The notes beneath the pieces were generated by a model. The model was given only the letters and a program-made list of their open reading frames with translations. It was not told where the DNA came from and did not search any database. Source: Amyloporia xantha (Eukaryota > Basidiomycota > Agaricomycetes > Polyporales > Adustoporiaceae). Taken from it: DNA of 64,000 bases. Shown here in pieces: positions 33,467 to 45,587 of this stretch (the stretch's first letter is position 1; each line of letters begins with the position of its first letter). The stretch covers positions 1,674,001 through 1,738,000 of the forward strand of contig JAYKKR010000004.1 of the NCBI GenBank assembly GCA_036971615.1, given 5' to 3'. The translations under genes were made by a program, and so were the position numbers.

Positions 33467-34345
33467 CACAGCAGAACACAGCGGCAACAGAGGACGACAA
33501 ACAGCGGAATGCGAGACTAAATAATCAGAAGGACTGAGCGATAGTCGCCCAGACCTCAGAAAACACAGAGTTCGAGGAGTACGGTGTGAGGACAGCAGGG
33601 AGAAGGTATGAGACAACACGATGAATACAAAAGAGCAAATCCATGATAAATAAAACATCGGGGCTGACCAGTCAGTCGCGTCAGCCCCAGCGAGCATTAG
33701 ACGTGATCGAGCTCATGGGGCTGACTGGAGGTTCACACCAAAGACACCAAGAAATATCGGTGGTATTGCTCAACCAGCGTCCCTGGCAACGCACCAACCG
33801 TGTCTTTAGGTCTTCTGAAATTTTATGTTCTGAAAATATCATAGGTTCATGAGTGCGATGTGAGCGATGTGTTATCAACATACCAACTGCCCTCGGTTGC
33901 TCAAGCTGGATACAGAAAAATTCATACCATTCTGGCATCTTGGTTATGAATGGGCTGGTATGAAGAACTTGTTGACGTCAGTACAAGCAACCTTCATTGA
34001 GAACTGACAGGATCCGAATGCCTATACGCCCGTGGCAGCTAGACTTGGACAAGGAGCTTCGGTCCACATTCTCAATCTCTGCAGAGAATGATACGCCTAT
34101 GCCTGCATATTCAGAAGTACCATACCAAGACTATATCATGATGTTCCTACAGCCGTTGTAACTTTGAGATGTTTGCGATTTCCGCGTTTCAAGCTTGCAG
34201 CGATTTAAACTTGATTATGTAACACTGCTGTCCCAATAAAGTCACGTGCAGCGTCTTAAGGGAGTCTTGAAGTTACGACTTGCTCACCGTCAACGACGAC
34301 GAGCTCGCTGCTCACATCCCCTCAGCGAGCTCAATCTGCGCTGAA
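33467..34345. other. Intergenic, divergent promoter region
   Basis: Lies between the 5' ends of the minus-strand Ser/Thr/Pro-rich gene and the plus-strand F-box gene, so it should hold both promoters. No exon supported. Confidence 0.45.
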
Positions 34346-37300
34346 ATGCCTCCGCCCGACAAGTCTGCGCCGTCCGAGACCCCGACTCGTTATGCGCGCT
34401 CGACGGCGTCTGGTACGTCGTCGAACCTCAGCAAGCCTCGTGCGTACTCGAACGCGTCCCTTCTGAGCAATGTGACGACGGTCATGCCTGGCGGGAGGCG
34501 GAGCGTGAACAGCAGCGCTAGCGGTGGGGGGAATAGCAACGTAGCGTCGCGCTCACCGAACGCAACACCCGTCCCTTCGTCGACGTCGAACACAGAGAAG
34601 AAGAGCAAGAGCACGAACTCGATACCTACTGCATCGCGCATAGGCGGGGTTCGTCGGCTTTCGCAATCGACGATGAGTTAGCAAGGCACCGCCGACCGCG
34701 TATGCGAACCCGAGCCTGTCTACGTCGAGCGTTGCGTCCGGGCGGTCCACGGTCTCGTTCGGTAAGTCGCATCCTACGTCCTCCCAGCCGTCGAGACAGG
34801 CCAGTCTGCCCGCACCGTCCGTCACACCCTCTCGGCGCATGACACGCTCCACTTCCATCTCCTCGCACTCGCTCCTCACGTCCGACTCGGATGCAGACGC
34901 GCGCGCGGTGCCCGCGACACCGCGGATGCGCGTGATGTCCACGCCGCGCCTGCAGTCCACGGGGAAGGCCAAGTCGCCGGGCGCGTCGACGACCTCGCCC
35001 TCGATCATGCTCACGTCGCCGAGTGTGCGCGGCACCGTGTCGACGTCGAACACCAAAACGCGAGCCAGCACGGCTGCGAGCACGACGCCGAAGACGACGC
35101 CGTCTCGCCCGCAGCGGACACCGACGAAGAGCGCGAATGCGACGCCGTCTCCGCAGACCACTTCTGCAAAGATGGGCTCGCCGCCTGGGGCGAAGCTGGG
35201 TGGGGTGCCGCTGCGCCCTCTGAACCTCATGGTGAACGGGGTGGAGGATAAGGCAGACGAGGGTGCAGAGGACGCGCCGTTCTCGGTGTGGGACGGGGAT
35301 GACATGACTCTGGAGATGATCACAGAGGTGGGCGAGGGCGAAGTGGACGAAGAGGTGCGTGGTGCCCTCTGCACGGCGTTGCTGCTGCTACTGATGTCCA
35401 TGGGTAGATACAATCAGCGCTCGAGGAGGTCGCATCTTTGCACACACGGAAGCTGCTGCACTACAAGCGTCTCCTGGAGCGTACTCAGGCATCCACTGCG
35501 GCGCAGCTGCATGCGCTGCAGGCCGAGGTGCGACTCCTACGCGAGCAGCAGCGTTCCCAGACGCAAGTATCCTCTAGCCCAGGAACCATGGGCGTTGATA
35601 TGGATGGGTACTGCACTTGTGGCGGAAAGCTCAAACGCGGCTACTGGGGTGGCTATCGGGGAGACGACAGCGACGACGAAGGTGGGAGGAACGTTGATCT
35701 TGCGGCGGCGCTGAAGGGAGATGGCGGCGGTGGGTTCAACGAGCTGGAGGTTAGAAGGGCGGTAAGAGGGCTGAGGAGAGATGACAGGATGCGCTTGTGA
35801 GCAGCTGTGAACATGATCTCACTCACTCTGGTATACTAACTAAGGTCTAGGATCTCGATTATATTGGATTCGTGCATGCCGGGTGATATTCGGCTGCAGA
35901 TCCTGCTCCTTGAGAAGTATGCGCGCTCGACCTTTGATGTCATTGGACACCTTGCCCCGCCGCTTGTCTTCCGTGTCTTCAAGTTTCTTACTGTGCGAGA
36001 ATTGCTGGCAGTAGAGTCGGTGGGAGCGATTTTGCTACTATCTTTATTATTGCACGGCTGATTGCAGTTTAACAGGTGTCGAAGAAATGGCAAGAGATGG
36101 TCCACCTTCCGATGCTATGGCGGTACCACTGTTTGCGTATCACGGCCACGGATCCGATGCCCGTGCGTCCGCCTGCAACGCCTGAGGGATGGTGAGCTTA
36201 TCAGATACATTATTTGCCCGCTAGTAATGCTAATAGGCTAGCCCATGTTTAGGGAACTGTTGTACAGATCACTGCATCACCGAGAGTCGAACTTCCGCCA
36301 TGCGCTGCCGCAGAGTGTCAGATTCCTCAATGGACATACAAATTATTGCACGACTTTATTACTCCGCGGTATGTCAATCTCGTAATAAATCTTGCGAGAG
36401 GCCTGCATATTGATGATTCTGATATGGATGCAGGCAAGCGACTCATCAGTGGATCGTATGACGAAACCATCAGGTTCTGGGACGTGGACACGGGTGAGAT
36501 GAAGAAGTGCTTGCAGGTCAAGAAGCCCGTGAGTTGTGTGGACTTTCTAGCTGAGGAAGGTATGTAGATCTCAGCATCGACACCGTGTATTGTATGCTTA
36601 CGACTTCATAGAGGTGTTCGTTGTTGGATTCCATGACGTTGGGTGAGTTGCATCCGTACTTGATACTGCCATTCCCCGTCATAAGGACTGACATCTAGGT
36701 ATCATATTCTAGTCGCGTGCATCTCTTCTCCTCGCTCACGTTCACTCCTCTGCAACAACTCGCGGGCCATCTCAATGGTATTCGCGCCGTCGCGCTGTCT
36801 TCGCGCTACCTCGTCTCTGCAGGAGCGGACAAGGCACTTGTGTGCTGGGACTGGCGCGTGGGCACGAAGATCGTGCGTTTCGGGCAACAGACGACGGTCA
36901 ACATTGGGGTTCAGATCATCGGTGGCGGAGGAGGTGCGGGCGAGAAGGGTGGAGAAGGTGAGAGAGTGGTGAGCGTGACGATTGATGGAATTGTAAGGGT
37001 ATTCTCGATAAGTGAGTGGTCTTCTCTACTCTTGGTCCTATAGCTAGGAGTTGTTAAGGGCATCGTGACTGATGGTTCGTGTGTATACAGAGCGGCGGGA
37101 AATGATGTCACAGTTCAAGCTTGCCGAGCTGGGCGGTAGTGACCCTGTGCTCAGCGCGAAGTTGTTCCACGTTGGTAAAGCACCAGATAATATGCTTCAG
37201 TGAGTCTATGGCCTTTTGACCACCCATTTGCTCCTGCTAATCTAATCTATAGGTGGTTCGCCGCGAAGGGCACACAGATGACGGTAAGGACCATCCTGTG

Positions 37301-38401
37301 GGACATCCATGATTCAGCTGGCTTATATTCATATCTAGTGTGCCACCAAGTCTGTCATCCTGCACCTGCAATGGACAGAAGAAGACGAAAATTGTCCACC
37401 CAGTGCGGGCGCTGGGGCCGTAGACCCATCTCGACCCGTCTCACCCCTTACACCAGGCGCGCTAAACCCTCCCTCTCGCCCAGGCATATCCCCCCTCCTT
37501 GCCCGTTCTACCTCTTCGCTTTCGACTCCTCAGCGCCGTAATACGCTTTCCATACCATCTGGAGTGAAGAGCCCGCTGTCGCCTGCGATGAACGGGCTAA
37601 AAAGCCGTCTCTCCCTCAGCGCTGCCTTGCCGACTGCGCCAACGACGCCAATAAGCCCCTCGCCTCGCGCGGGTACGCCAGTGTCCTCTGTTCCGTCTGC
37701 GTTCCCAGTAAGGTTTGGAAGAGCTGCGGTTTTAACGGCGCCGCCGAAGTTGGTTGCCGTTGTTGGAGACACCCGATATTGCTGTAGGATCTGTCGACCC
37801 ACGGAAGAGGAGGGTAGTGACTGCGACAAGGTTCAGTTCCAGAGCCGGTGCGAATCGGGCGGTGAGTGAAGTCAACACAATGTGATTTGTCCTTTCTTAC
37901 GCAATATTACCGTTCGAAGATATTCTTGTCGACGCACCGCGACAAAACGCAGACATCCAAAAATTCTGATGATGGTGCAGACGAGCAGCCCGAAGGACCG
38001 CGCACGCCGTCCCCAGGTGTGGATTTCGACACCGACATCCTCCCGCTGGCCGGCGCGTGGGCAGCCCTTGCTGAAGGTGACAATGTCTCGTGTGCCGGGG
38101 TGAAGGGGTTACTTGGGCAGCTACCGGCGAAGTTCCAAGGTTTGGCTACTCCCGAGAAGAACCCGATGTCGATGCAGCTAAGTCATGAAGAGGTTGTGGT
38201 TGGCTGTGCAGATGGCACGATTTAGTAAGTGGCCTGGCAAACGCAGTTCATCCCGAGATATTAGAGATGCTAACTCACCGTGTTATATCCAGCATAATGA
38301 ACTTCGTTGGCTACGAGTATCGCAAGATAAAAGAAAAATCGTATGTTGACGACGTAGTTGAGTCCGAGGACGTGGGCGATGACGAGGATGCACAGATTTG
38401 A
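34346..38401 (+). CDS. F-box/WD40 protein with long disordered and coiled-coil N-terminus
   Basis: Start at [20 protein letters not shown]. Order: a Ser/Thr-rich region of about 330 residues, a coiled coil ([14 protein letters not shown]...[16 protein letters not shown]), then through an in-frame intron ([14 protein letters not shown], donor at 35799) an F-box ([20 protein letters not shown] ... SKKWQEM...LWRYHCL). WD40 repeats follow ([50 protein letters not shown]), then a Ser/Pro-rich insert and an acidic C-terminus. F-box/WD40 proteins are substrate receptors of SCF ubiquitin ligases: the F-box binds Skp1 and the propeller binds the phosphorylated substrate. Two to three clear blades are seen and others are diverged. 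A one-base discontinuity near 34678 (frame stops at TMS, resumes as [11 protein letters not shown]) is either a frameshift or a sequence error. Confidence 0.68.
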
Positions 38402-39175
38402 ACACGTCGCCCTGGGATTATGGTATGAACACGTTTAACAGTCCTCTCGTTTTGTCGCTTTGCAATTGTCATGCTATGGAGCCGGATTGTCTCTACAGAT
38501 TTTGCATACCCTAAATTATATTCTCTTAATGTCATCCATGTCGTGCACATACACGTCCGGTCGGGAAGGTCGGGAGGTCTAGCAACTCAGTTGAGATGGT
38601 GTTGTGACATAAAGAAATAGTCGACTATATGTGATAACCTAGTTTCATCTGCACGCTTCTAAATTTACCAGGAGGTGTGCTTATTAATCGAAGGTAGATG
38701 ATTTGAAAGTGACCCGCGCGGTCTGTCTTGCATACCGTGCAACCCGCACCACCTCACCCTACGAGTATGTTGGGCAATCGCCCATCAGGGTTAGACTGCT
38801 ACGACTCTGCTGCGTTACATTCGCTCTTTTAGCCGGAAAATAGGCGTGACCCAACATGCTTCCATTTTCCGTGTCACTTTCTCGTCCAGCCTATTAGATT
38901 AACTTTCTTTCATGAAACCGCGTGCACGTGGGCGTGTCTTGTCATGTGCGATTGCAGTAGACTTAGCTTAAGCCGCGCTTGTCATCGCTGTCTGGGTTGA
39001 GCAAGCTAGACCAGTCCACGCTCATCAAATTCCGGATCCCACCTACTCCCACACCCATACCATCTTACCTACTATCTGGAGAGTGCGTGCTCTTCTCATA
39101 TCTAACCCATTTGGTAACTAATGTCTTATCAACATCCTCAACATCTAGGCGACAGGGAGATCGACAGACTACTTA
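38402..39175. other. Intergenic, no gene recognised
   Basis: Between the F-box/WD40 gene and the HET-domain gene. A possible 5' exon of the latter ends at a GTGCGT donor near 39089 with an acceptor 'catctag' at 39149, but its start is unresolved. Confidence 0.4.
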
Positions 39176-41308
39176 ATGAACCAATCTACCTATTTTTTGT
39201 TCAAGGATACAGTATGGCTAGGTGGCCATCACGATGGCCATCCTTTGGTTTCCTTCAAAGACTACAACTCGCTACGGGAACCGAATTCACGAGGCTCCCG
39301 GGATACGTCGCCTGCCGCTCTTCTCCAACGAGCTGCCTTGTGGCAGAGTTGGATGACTTTCGGTTTTATCGAAGCTGTCGTGGAGGCTAAGGTTCCTGAA
39401 AGCCTTCTTCTACGTCCCACAGAAACTGGGGACTTTATCGTCTGTAGCCATAACATTCCCGTCATCCTGCGCAATTGGGGAGAACGAATCGCCGCTCTTC
39501 GTAACGACACGTCGGCGCTAAATCAATGGTTCACCAGGGTGGAGACGACCTTGATGCAGGCTCGCGGAATGCTGCTGATTGAAATTCAGCGCCCAGACCT
39601 TAGCCCTTACAGAATCGCCAAGTTGCCTAGAGCTCAAATTGCGGGCATCCTGTATATGATAGCTGCGATTGGGGAGGCGCTGACCTCCTCAAGGCAGCAG
39701 TTCTGGCTATCTAGTACACAAGGATTTAATTGGGCGTTCGTACTTTCTCTGGAAGGCGGGTATACCCAAGAGATGGTCAAGAACGGGTGGTGTCCATTTA
39801 CGTGCCGAATTCTTAGCGGAAGCGTATGTATGCAAGGCTACGCCAGCAGGCTCAGACCTCATGTCCGAGCTGGCGTTCGACAATACAGCCACGACGCATG
39901 CAACGCAAAGGAATGCACGATGAATACGATTGATACAAACAATTACTCCGTTCGTCATACGCCGGAGACATGTCAATGCGCCCATTCGAAGCCTTCACTC
40001 GATGCTGTCGTTGGACATCTTTCGAATAACCACATCCCCGTCGTCACGATCCGATTCACCGATGCTCCCGATTGCGGGCTTTCGATCGACTGTCATAAGG
40101 CGGACGAAACACCCTACGTGGCCATATCCCACGTTTGGGCAGATGGGCTAGGGAGCACAACCGAGGATGGCCTTCCGGAATGCCAACTGCGTCGATTGGC
40201 TGCCCTGGCTGGACAACTGATCCCAGGAGGAGCATTCTGGATGGACGCACTTTGTGTTCCCCGGATAAGAGACATGAGGAAGAAGGCTATCGGTCTAATG
40301 GCACGAACATACAGCGAGGCTACTGTCGTGCTGGTCATAGACGCAGGAATACTTTCTTGTTCGCTCAATACGCACCCTGAAGAGAAATTAATGCGAGTGT
40401 TGACATCCTCGTGGATGCAACGCCTCTGGACGTTGCAAGAGGCACTTCTTGCTCGCAAGGTGGTGTTCCAATTCTTAGACGGCACTGCGTCGATTCAGGA
40501 ACTACTGCCTGACGGTGTTGATTTACCGAACAACGTCCTCCGATCGTCCCTTGCGTCCGAGATTTTCCGATTGTCGAAGCGTTTCAACTACGTGGAGAAA
40601 GATCACGGCTTTGGGATAGGCGATGTTGCTCGCTCTCTCAGATGGCGAACTACCAGTAGATTGGAGGACGAAACCCTTGCCATCTCGAGTTTATTGCATG
40701 TGGATGCATATGAATTGGCCAACCTACCACCAGAGAGACGGATGATGACCCTTCTGTTGAGGGTACGCAACTTGCCCACCAATATCATCTTCTTGTCAGG
40801 GCCCAAGCTAGATAACCCGGGCTTCAAATGGGCTCCGAAGACGTTGATGCTCCGGGAGGGTGCACAATTGGGTACCAACGAATATGATGCCCTATGTACC
40901 ACTGAAGGTCTGGTGGCCGACTATCGCTGCTTGTGTGTCGCCGAGTTCACATTTAAGCGTGGAGAGAAATGTTGTCTTCAACATAAAGCACGTGAGTGTT
41001 TTTATGTCGTTACTGCCATCGGCATGGGGATATCGAAGGCCGACGAAGATAATTACACTTGCAATGGCCTGCTTTTTTCCTCTATGCCATCCGCACGAGA
41101 ATCAATAACGGTCGGTGTCGCTGTGTACATGGACGCCTCTCGTCAAAGGAATACACAGGAAGGTGAATTTCGACCGACGTGTAGTTATCTTTCTCAGGCC
41201 ATAGTTGAATATGTCAGCGGGGAGGTCCACGGTAGCAAGTACGCAACAAGGGTCACCGTAATCTCTGACGTGACGATTCAAGGCCGGATGGCAGTCTGTG
41301 TTGTTTGA
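39176..41308 (+). CDS. HET-domain protein (heterokaryon-incompatibility type)
   Basis: A 710-codon uninterrupted frame from ATG 39176; an upstream exon is possible. The HET domain lies near residues 300-440: YVAISHVWADGLGS, FWMDALCVP, YSEATVVLVID and SSWMQRLWTLQEALLARKV, the three classical blocks in order. Before it is a Cys/His-rich segment (GWCPFTCRIL, HDACNAKECTM, HTPETCQCAH) that may bind metal. The N-terminal 240 residues are helical without known domain. HET-domain proteins trigger cell death on recognition of non-self in filamentous fungi, and many are orphan paralogues, so the role here is by family only. No stop or shift interrupts it. Confidence 0.85.
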   Translation: MNQSTYFLFKDTVWLGGHHDGHPLVSFKDYNSLREPNSRGSRDTSPAALLQRAALWQSWMTFGFIEAVVEAKVPESLLLRPTETGDFIVCSHNIPVILRNWGERIAALRNDTSALNQWFTRVETTLMQARGMLLIEIQRPDLSPYRIAKLPRAQIAGILYMIAAIGEALTSSRQQFWLSSTQGFNWAFVLSLEGGYTQEMVKNGWCPFTCRILSGSVCMQGYASRLRPHVRAGVRQYSHDACNAKECTMNTIDTNNYSVRHTPETCQCAHSKPSLDAVVGHLSNNHIPVVTIRFTDAPDCGLSIDCHKADETPYVAISHVWADGLGSTTEDGLPECQLRRLAALAGQLIPGGAFWMDALCVPRIRDMRKKAIGLMARTYSEATVVLVIDAGILSCSLNTHPEEKLMRVLTSSWMQRLWTLQEALLARKVVFQFLDGTASIQELLPDGVDLPNNVLRSSLASEIFRLSKRFNYVEKDHGFGIGDVARSLRWRTTSRLEDETLAISSLLHVDAYELANLPPERRMMTLLLRVRNLPTNIIFLSGPKLDNPGFKWAPKTLMLREGAQLGTNEYDALCTTEGLVADYRCLCVAEFTFKRGEKCCLQHKARECFYVVTAIGMGISKADEDNYTCNGLLFSSMPSARESITVGVAVYMDASRQRNTQEGEFRPTCSYLSQAIVEYVSGEVHGSKYATRVTVISDVTIQGRMAVCVV

Positions 41309-43106
41309 GTCACTTTGCTCGGGAAATTCCAATCATGTCTCCGCTTTTCTCTTCCCATTTTCCCCAGATCTTAGGATGTGATTTGTCTCTTGATAAGACT
41401 CGCAATTTGTATATAGGTAGCAGCACGCGGCCCATCCAAGCCAGATTTAGGACAAATTAGCTCTATCAAGCAATGTCGTGAACGAATATTCAGAGTGGAA
41501 CATGATTAGCCATGATATGGGTTATGACAATGCAATTGTCCCCGCCTGCAAGGAACTATTACCAGTGAAAATGTCGGAAACCACGGTCGAGAGAACATTG
41601 GCGCACTTCGTACTGTATCTGAGCCTGCGACACCCGATGCGCTGAATATTGCCGCAATTGATGTAGCGAGAGCAACCCATCGCGATAGTCATGAGTAGGC
41701 ACGATAGTGGGCTAGTGTCATAAGTTCCCTGTCTGATATCGATTTTGGATGTTCAATGAAGCTACAAAGGCAGATTGAAGAGCGAGATTGCATAGGTAGA
41801 AGCCCTTCAGTCCAAGTCAGCACCCTTGCTTAAGATAGTAACGAACACACCTGATTGAGTCCGAGTCTTCTTGGAATTTCAGTTTCGCAATGAACCTGAA
41901 GGCGACAGAACCTACGACGAGTCGGAATCGAGAGTCGCGACGTGCATTGGTTCTGCTCATAATCATCTTACTGCAATTTTTAGTCTCAGGCAAAGGCGGG
42001 ACGACTTCACATGCATACGGTGTTATAGGAGTCTTGCAGGCGGTTGCAGCACCCTGAGGGATCCAATGTGCAGACGCTCTGCGCGAATGCTTATATAAGC
42101 CATGTATACGCACCGCGGATCGTTATCTCGCCGCCTCGCGTCGCCACATGGATATTTCACGAGCGATTTCCCACAGTGTTGTGGGGAGACGTCCACAATC
42201 GTCCAGGAGAAGGCAGCAGTCTGCAGCAGTCTGACCTGTGGCTTTGTCAATTCTTTCGTATAGTGTCGATATTTACTGACTATGTTGACGTGATTGACCA
42301 GTCCTACTCAGTGTAGGAACAGACGGAAGCACGGGCACCCTGATGACGACAATCAGCGCACGTTCAGCTCACGTTTTCACTTACAACTGAGCTCGTTCCC
42401 CTGAGTACGGCGCCCTTCCTATCTTGCGCATGTGGAGTGCGCATGAATAGGCATGAACCTACCACCATATCGACATAGGGTCCAGACCTCCCAAAGTGAG
42501 GGTGCCGGTCTCCATACACCACTCACAGAACTTGGGCAACGATGACAAACAACGCTATTTGCGGTGACAGGGTGCGTGGGAATGGCTCTCTCTCAGTCTT
42601 CATTCCTGACCAAAATCCAGCTCTAACTACATAGTTCTGACACTCAAGAGAATGGTTGCTTCCGTTATGTAACAGTACATTCCTGCTTTGATGACATAGA
42701 CCCTCACAAGAGCCCCAGTCATGCGAAGCTTGCGTTTCAGTGGAGGCACGGGAAAGACGTGATATTGTGCCATTGAGATACGACGATTTGCTCACAAGAT
42801 AGATGGATGGATAGTATGGTCAGCTTACTACAACGATCTTGTTCAGACTGACCGGTCCGGAATGTGTGCTACGACTGGGCTGCAGAAGATTGGTACGCCC
42901 CTGAACATTGGTCTACTTCACCTAATGCTCGTCGCATTCACCTCCTACGACATGTTGGCTCACTCTTGTGCAATAGATAAGGATTGCGAGCTTGCTGGGC
43001 AATGCCGCTCGCTGTTCGGCATGATACCAACGTAGTTAAATAACGGGGGACCAGTCTGTTCAGCCCAATCTGCTCAAATATCCGCTACAACCGAAACAGC
43101 TCAACC
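41309..43106. other. Gene-poor segment
   Basis: About 1.8 kb with only short frames on both strands and no recognisable domain. The right end is the promoter of the dioxygenase gene. Confidence 0.45.
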
Positions 43107-44679
43107 ATGTCGAGCATCGCCATCACCGCCACCACCACCACAATCACCGACTCTGCACCAGCCTTGTCCCTTTCTGTGCGTGCCTCGACGGAGCCCCTGG
43201 TTCCAACAGGAGCGCTGGACAAGTACGAACATGTGGACCTTACGCCCGTTATTGGTCGCGAATACCCCCACGTTCAATTGGCGGATCTCCTCAAGGCTGA
43301 GAATGCAGACGAGCTGATCAGGGAGCTGGCCATCATCGGTGAGGCGAATTTCAGGCTTGCATGTGTCCTATTCTTTTGAGGTTGCTGATCGCTATGTTCC
43401 CGATTACTAGTATCTCAACGAAACGTTGTGTTCTTCAGGAACCAAGACATCGACATTGACCAACAGAAGCTCGTACGTGACTTGATAGATACATATTCGG
43501 AGCTTCGCTCAAAGTATTGCCCTTAAGCTTGGAAACAAGCTCGGGATACTATCTGGGAGGCCAAAGGAGTCTGGGCTGCATATTCACCCCACGGAGAAGC
43601 CTAACTCTGATGCAGATCTGGAAATCCACGTCATTACGTCCAAGAAGGATAAGTAAGTGTCTCCGGGAATATCTCTACGAAGAGAAAGCCTCACCGTATC
43701 ACTCTCATAAAGGAAGAAGGAACACCAGAACGAACTTGACATATCCCAGTTCTCCTCAAGGGAATGGCATTCTGAGTGAGTGGAAGCAATCTTGACTCGG
43801 CCACCCGCACATTTCAAACGATTTTTCTTTCTCCTTTTAGCATAACATTCGAGCCCGTTCCGTCGGACTTCGCGATCCTGAAGATTCACACCCTTCCGGA
43901 GATCGGCGGGGACACATTGTGGGCAAGCGGCTATGAAGCGTACGACAGACTGAGCCCCGCATTTGCCAAGTATCTCGAGGGCTTGACGGCTGTCCACTCG
44001 GGGAAGAAATTCCAGATTGCGAGCGAAGCGTGAGGATCCTTACTGTGCGGATTGCAGATCCCTGCTAACCGTTAGTTATAGAACGGGCCAACCGCTGATT
44101 GGCGAGACCCGCGGCAATCCAGAGAATGTGGGACTCACACTTGAGGCGGTTCACCCTGTCATTCGTACAAACCCGGTGACGGGCTGGAAGAGTGTCTTCG
44201 TCAACAAAAAGTGCGCTTCGCAGTAGCGCCTGAAACATTCGTTGACATGTTTTTGCTAGCTTCACGAAACGCATCCTTGAACTCACCAAGGATGAGTCGG
44301 ATAGTACGCTCGACTATTTGTACCGGGTGATCAGCGAGAATCATGATCTGCAAGTTCGCTTCAAGTGGAACAAGTGAGGATAAGCAGCTGTTCTAAACCT
44401 TGGAAACGAGATGGCTTACGTATCATGCTCTTGTGTAGGAACGACGTCGCCATCTGGGCCAATTCATCAACCCTACACAATGGTATGCCATGGGAACCAT
44501 GTTATGCAGGGTATCGTGCTGATTATACCTTCACAGTGACACGCGATTACGACGAGCATCGGGAGGGGGACCGTGTCGTATCACTGGGTGAGAGGCCATA
44601 CTTCGACCCGCAGTCGAAGTCAAGACGGGAAGCGCTCGGCCTGAAGAAGAGGGTGTTCGGCTTTCGAGCAGTCCAGTGA
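43107..44679 (+). CDS. TauD/TfdA-family Fe(II)/2-oxoglutarate dioxygenase
   Basis: Starts at ATG 43107 (MSSIAITATTTT) and is split by about seven short introns. Landmarks are LDKYEHVDLTPVIGREYPHV (N-terminus), SQRNVVFFRNQDIDIDQQKL, SGRPKESGLHIHPTEKPNSD, then REWHSD|ITFEPVPSDFAILK with the iron-binding HxD, and PEIGGDTLWASGYEAYDRLS. The distal part has WANSSTLHNGMPW (second iron His) and GYRADYTFTVT, ending KKRVFGFRAVQ. Such enzymes hydroxylate sulfonates or other small acids in the cytosol while decarboxylating 2-oxoglutarate. Fungal paralogues are numerous and the substrate cannot be told. The catalytic triad appears complete and every exon stays open. Confidence 0.83.
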
Positions 44680-45587
44680 AATGTATGCAGTGCCTGAGTG
44701 GTTATAGAAAATCATGACCGGGTTGAATCCCCCGAGACACCAGGAACTCCCTAATATTCAGACCGACGTCGCATTTCACGAGCAATCATTTCTTGCAAGC
44801 ATTTGCGTTACATGCATCAAGCGTCAAGGCTCATTACTGGTGCATTATTCCTGCTATGGCTAGTACCAAGGATGGAAATCTTTCATTTTTCGACCTCCCT
44901 GTGCTTTTCAGAACACTCTACAGCTTGAATTTTGCACTTATATACAGGTGATAATGTACAGAGTAGAGGGGGTTTCAAATAGAGCTAGATTAAAATTGTT
45001 TTAAATGCTGGTACGTGGGTGATTTGAACCCGCGCGCGTCTCTGAACCATAAACTGAAACCCATCCGCGGACTTTTGACCGTTCGCACACAGAGGCGAGT
45101 ACAGAAAGTAAAGAGACGAAAGAGGAAGGCGAATTACTGTAAAAGGAAGGAGTGATCTGGGAGTTGAGACGACGGCATTTCGAACACATTCACGAGAAGA
45201 ATTGCCTGTTGGGGATGAAGTAGAGAAAAAAGGGAAAATACCATACTGTACGCTCGAGTTAAAGGCAAGACTCGATATCTCTCCCGCTGAAATATAGCCA
45301 GATTCCAAGATCATCTCGCACATGATCAATCGCGAAACTGTGTCGGTTTCGGACAGAGTGATCAGGAATGAATCTTGTACGAGATGTCCTTGCTATTGTT
45401 GGTATGTATGGACTCTCTGTATTCAGACGCAGGGAAACCGACAATACTGTACATCACAGAGTTAATGAGTGTTGGAATTTCCAGTATCTATGCTCGGTAC
45501 ATATGGATCACGTGACCTTGGATAGTATTTACTTGCAGCTCTGAGATGTCATGAGGCACGAGTGCCATCGTAGAGCAACGTCTATGG
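44680..45587. other. Intergenic, with a tRNA-like patch
   Basis: No protein gene. At about 45006-45070 the minus strand contains GGTTCAAATC followed by ACCCACGTACCA, resembling a tRNA T-arm and 3' end, but the stems do not pair. The acquired retroelement begins to the right. Confidence 0.4.

Noticed and set aside
31758..33520. Several plus-strand frames opposite the Ser/Thr/Pro-rich gene
   Set aside because: They are antisense shadows of a GC-rich, stop-poor coding region and have no domain or splice support.
45003..45095. tRNA-like sequence on the minus strand (GGTTCAAATC with a CGTACCA-like end)
   Set aside because: The T-stem does not pair, no 5' strand matches the presumed acceptor end and no proper A box or anticodon arm is present. 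At best a decayed tRNA.
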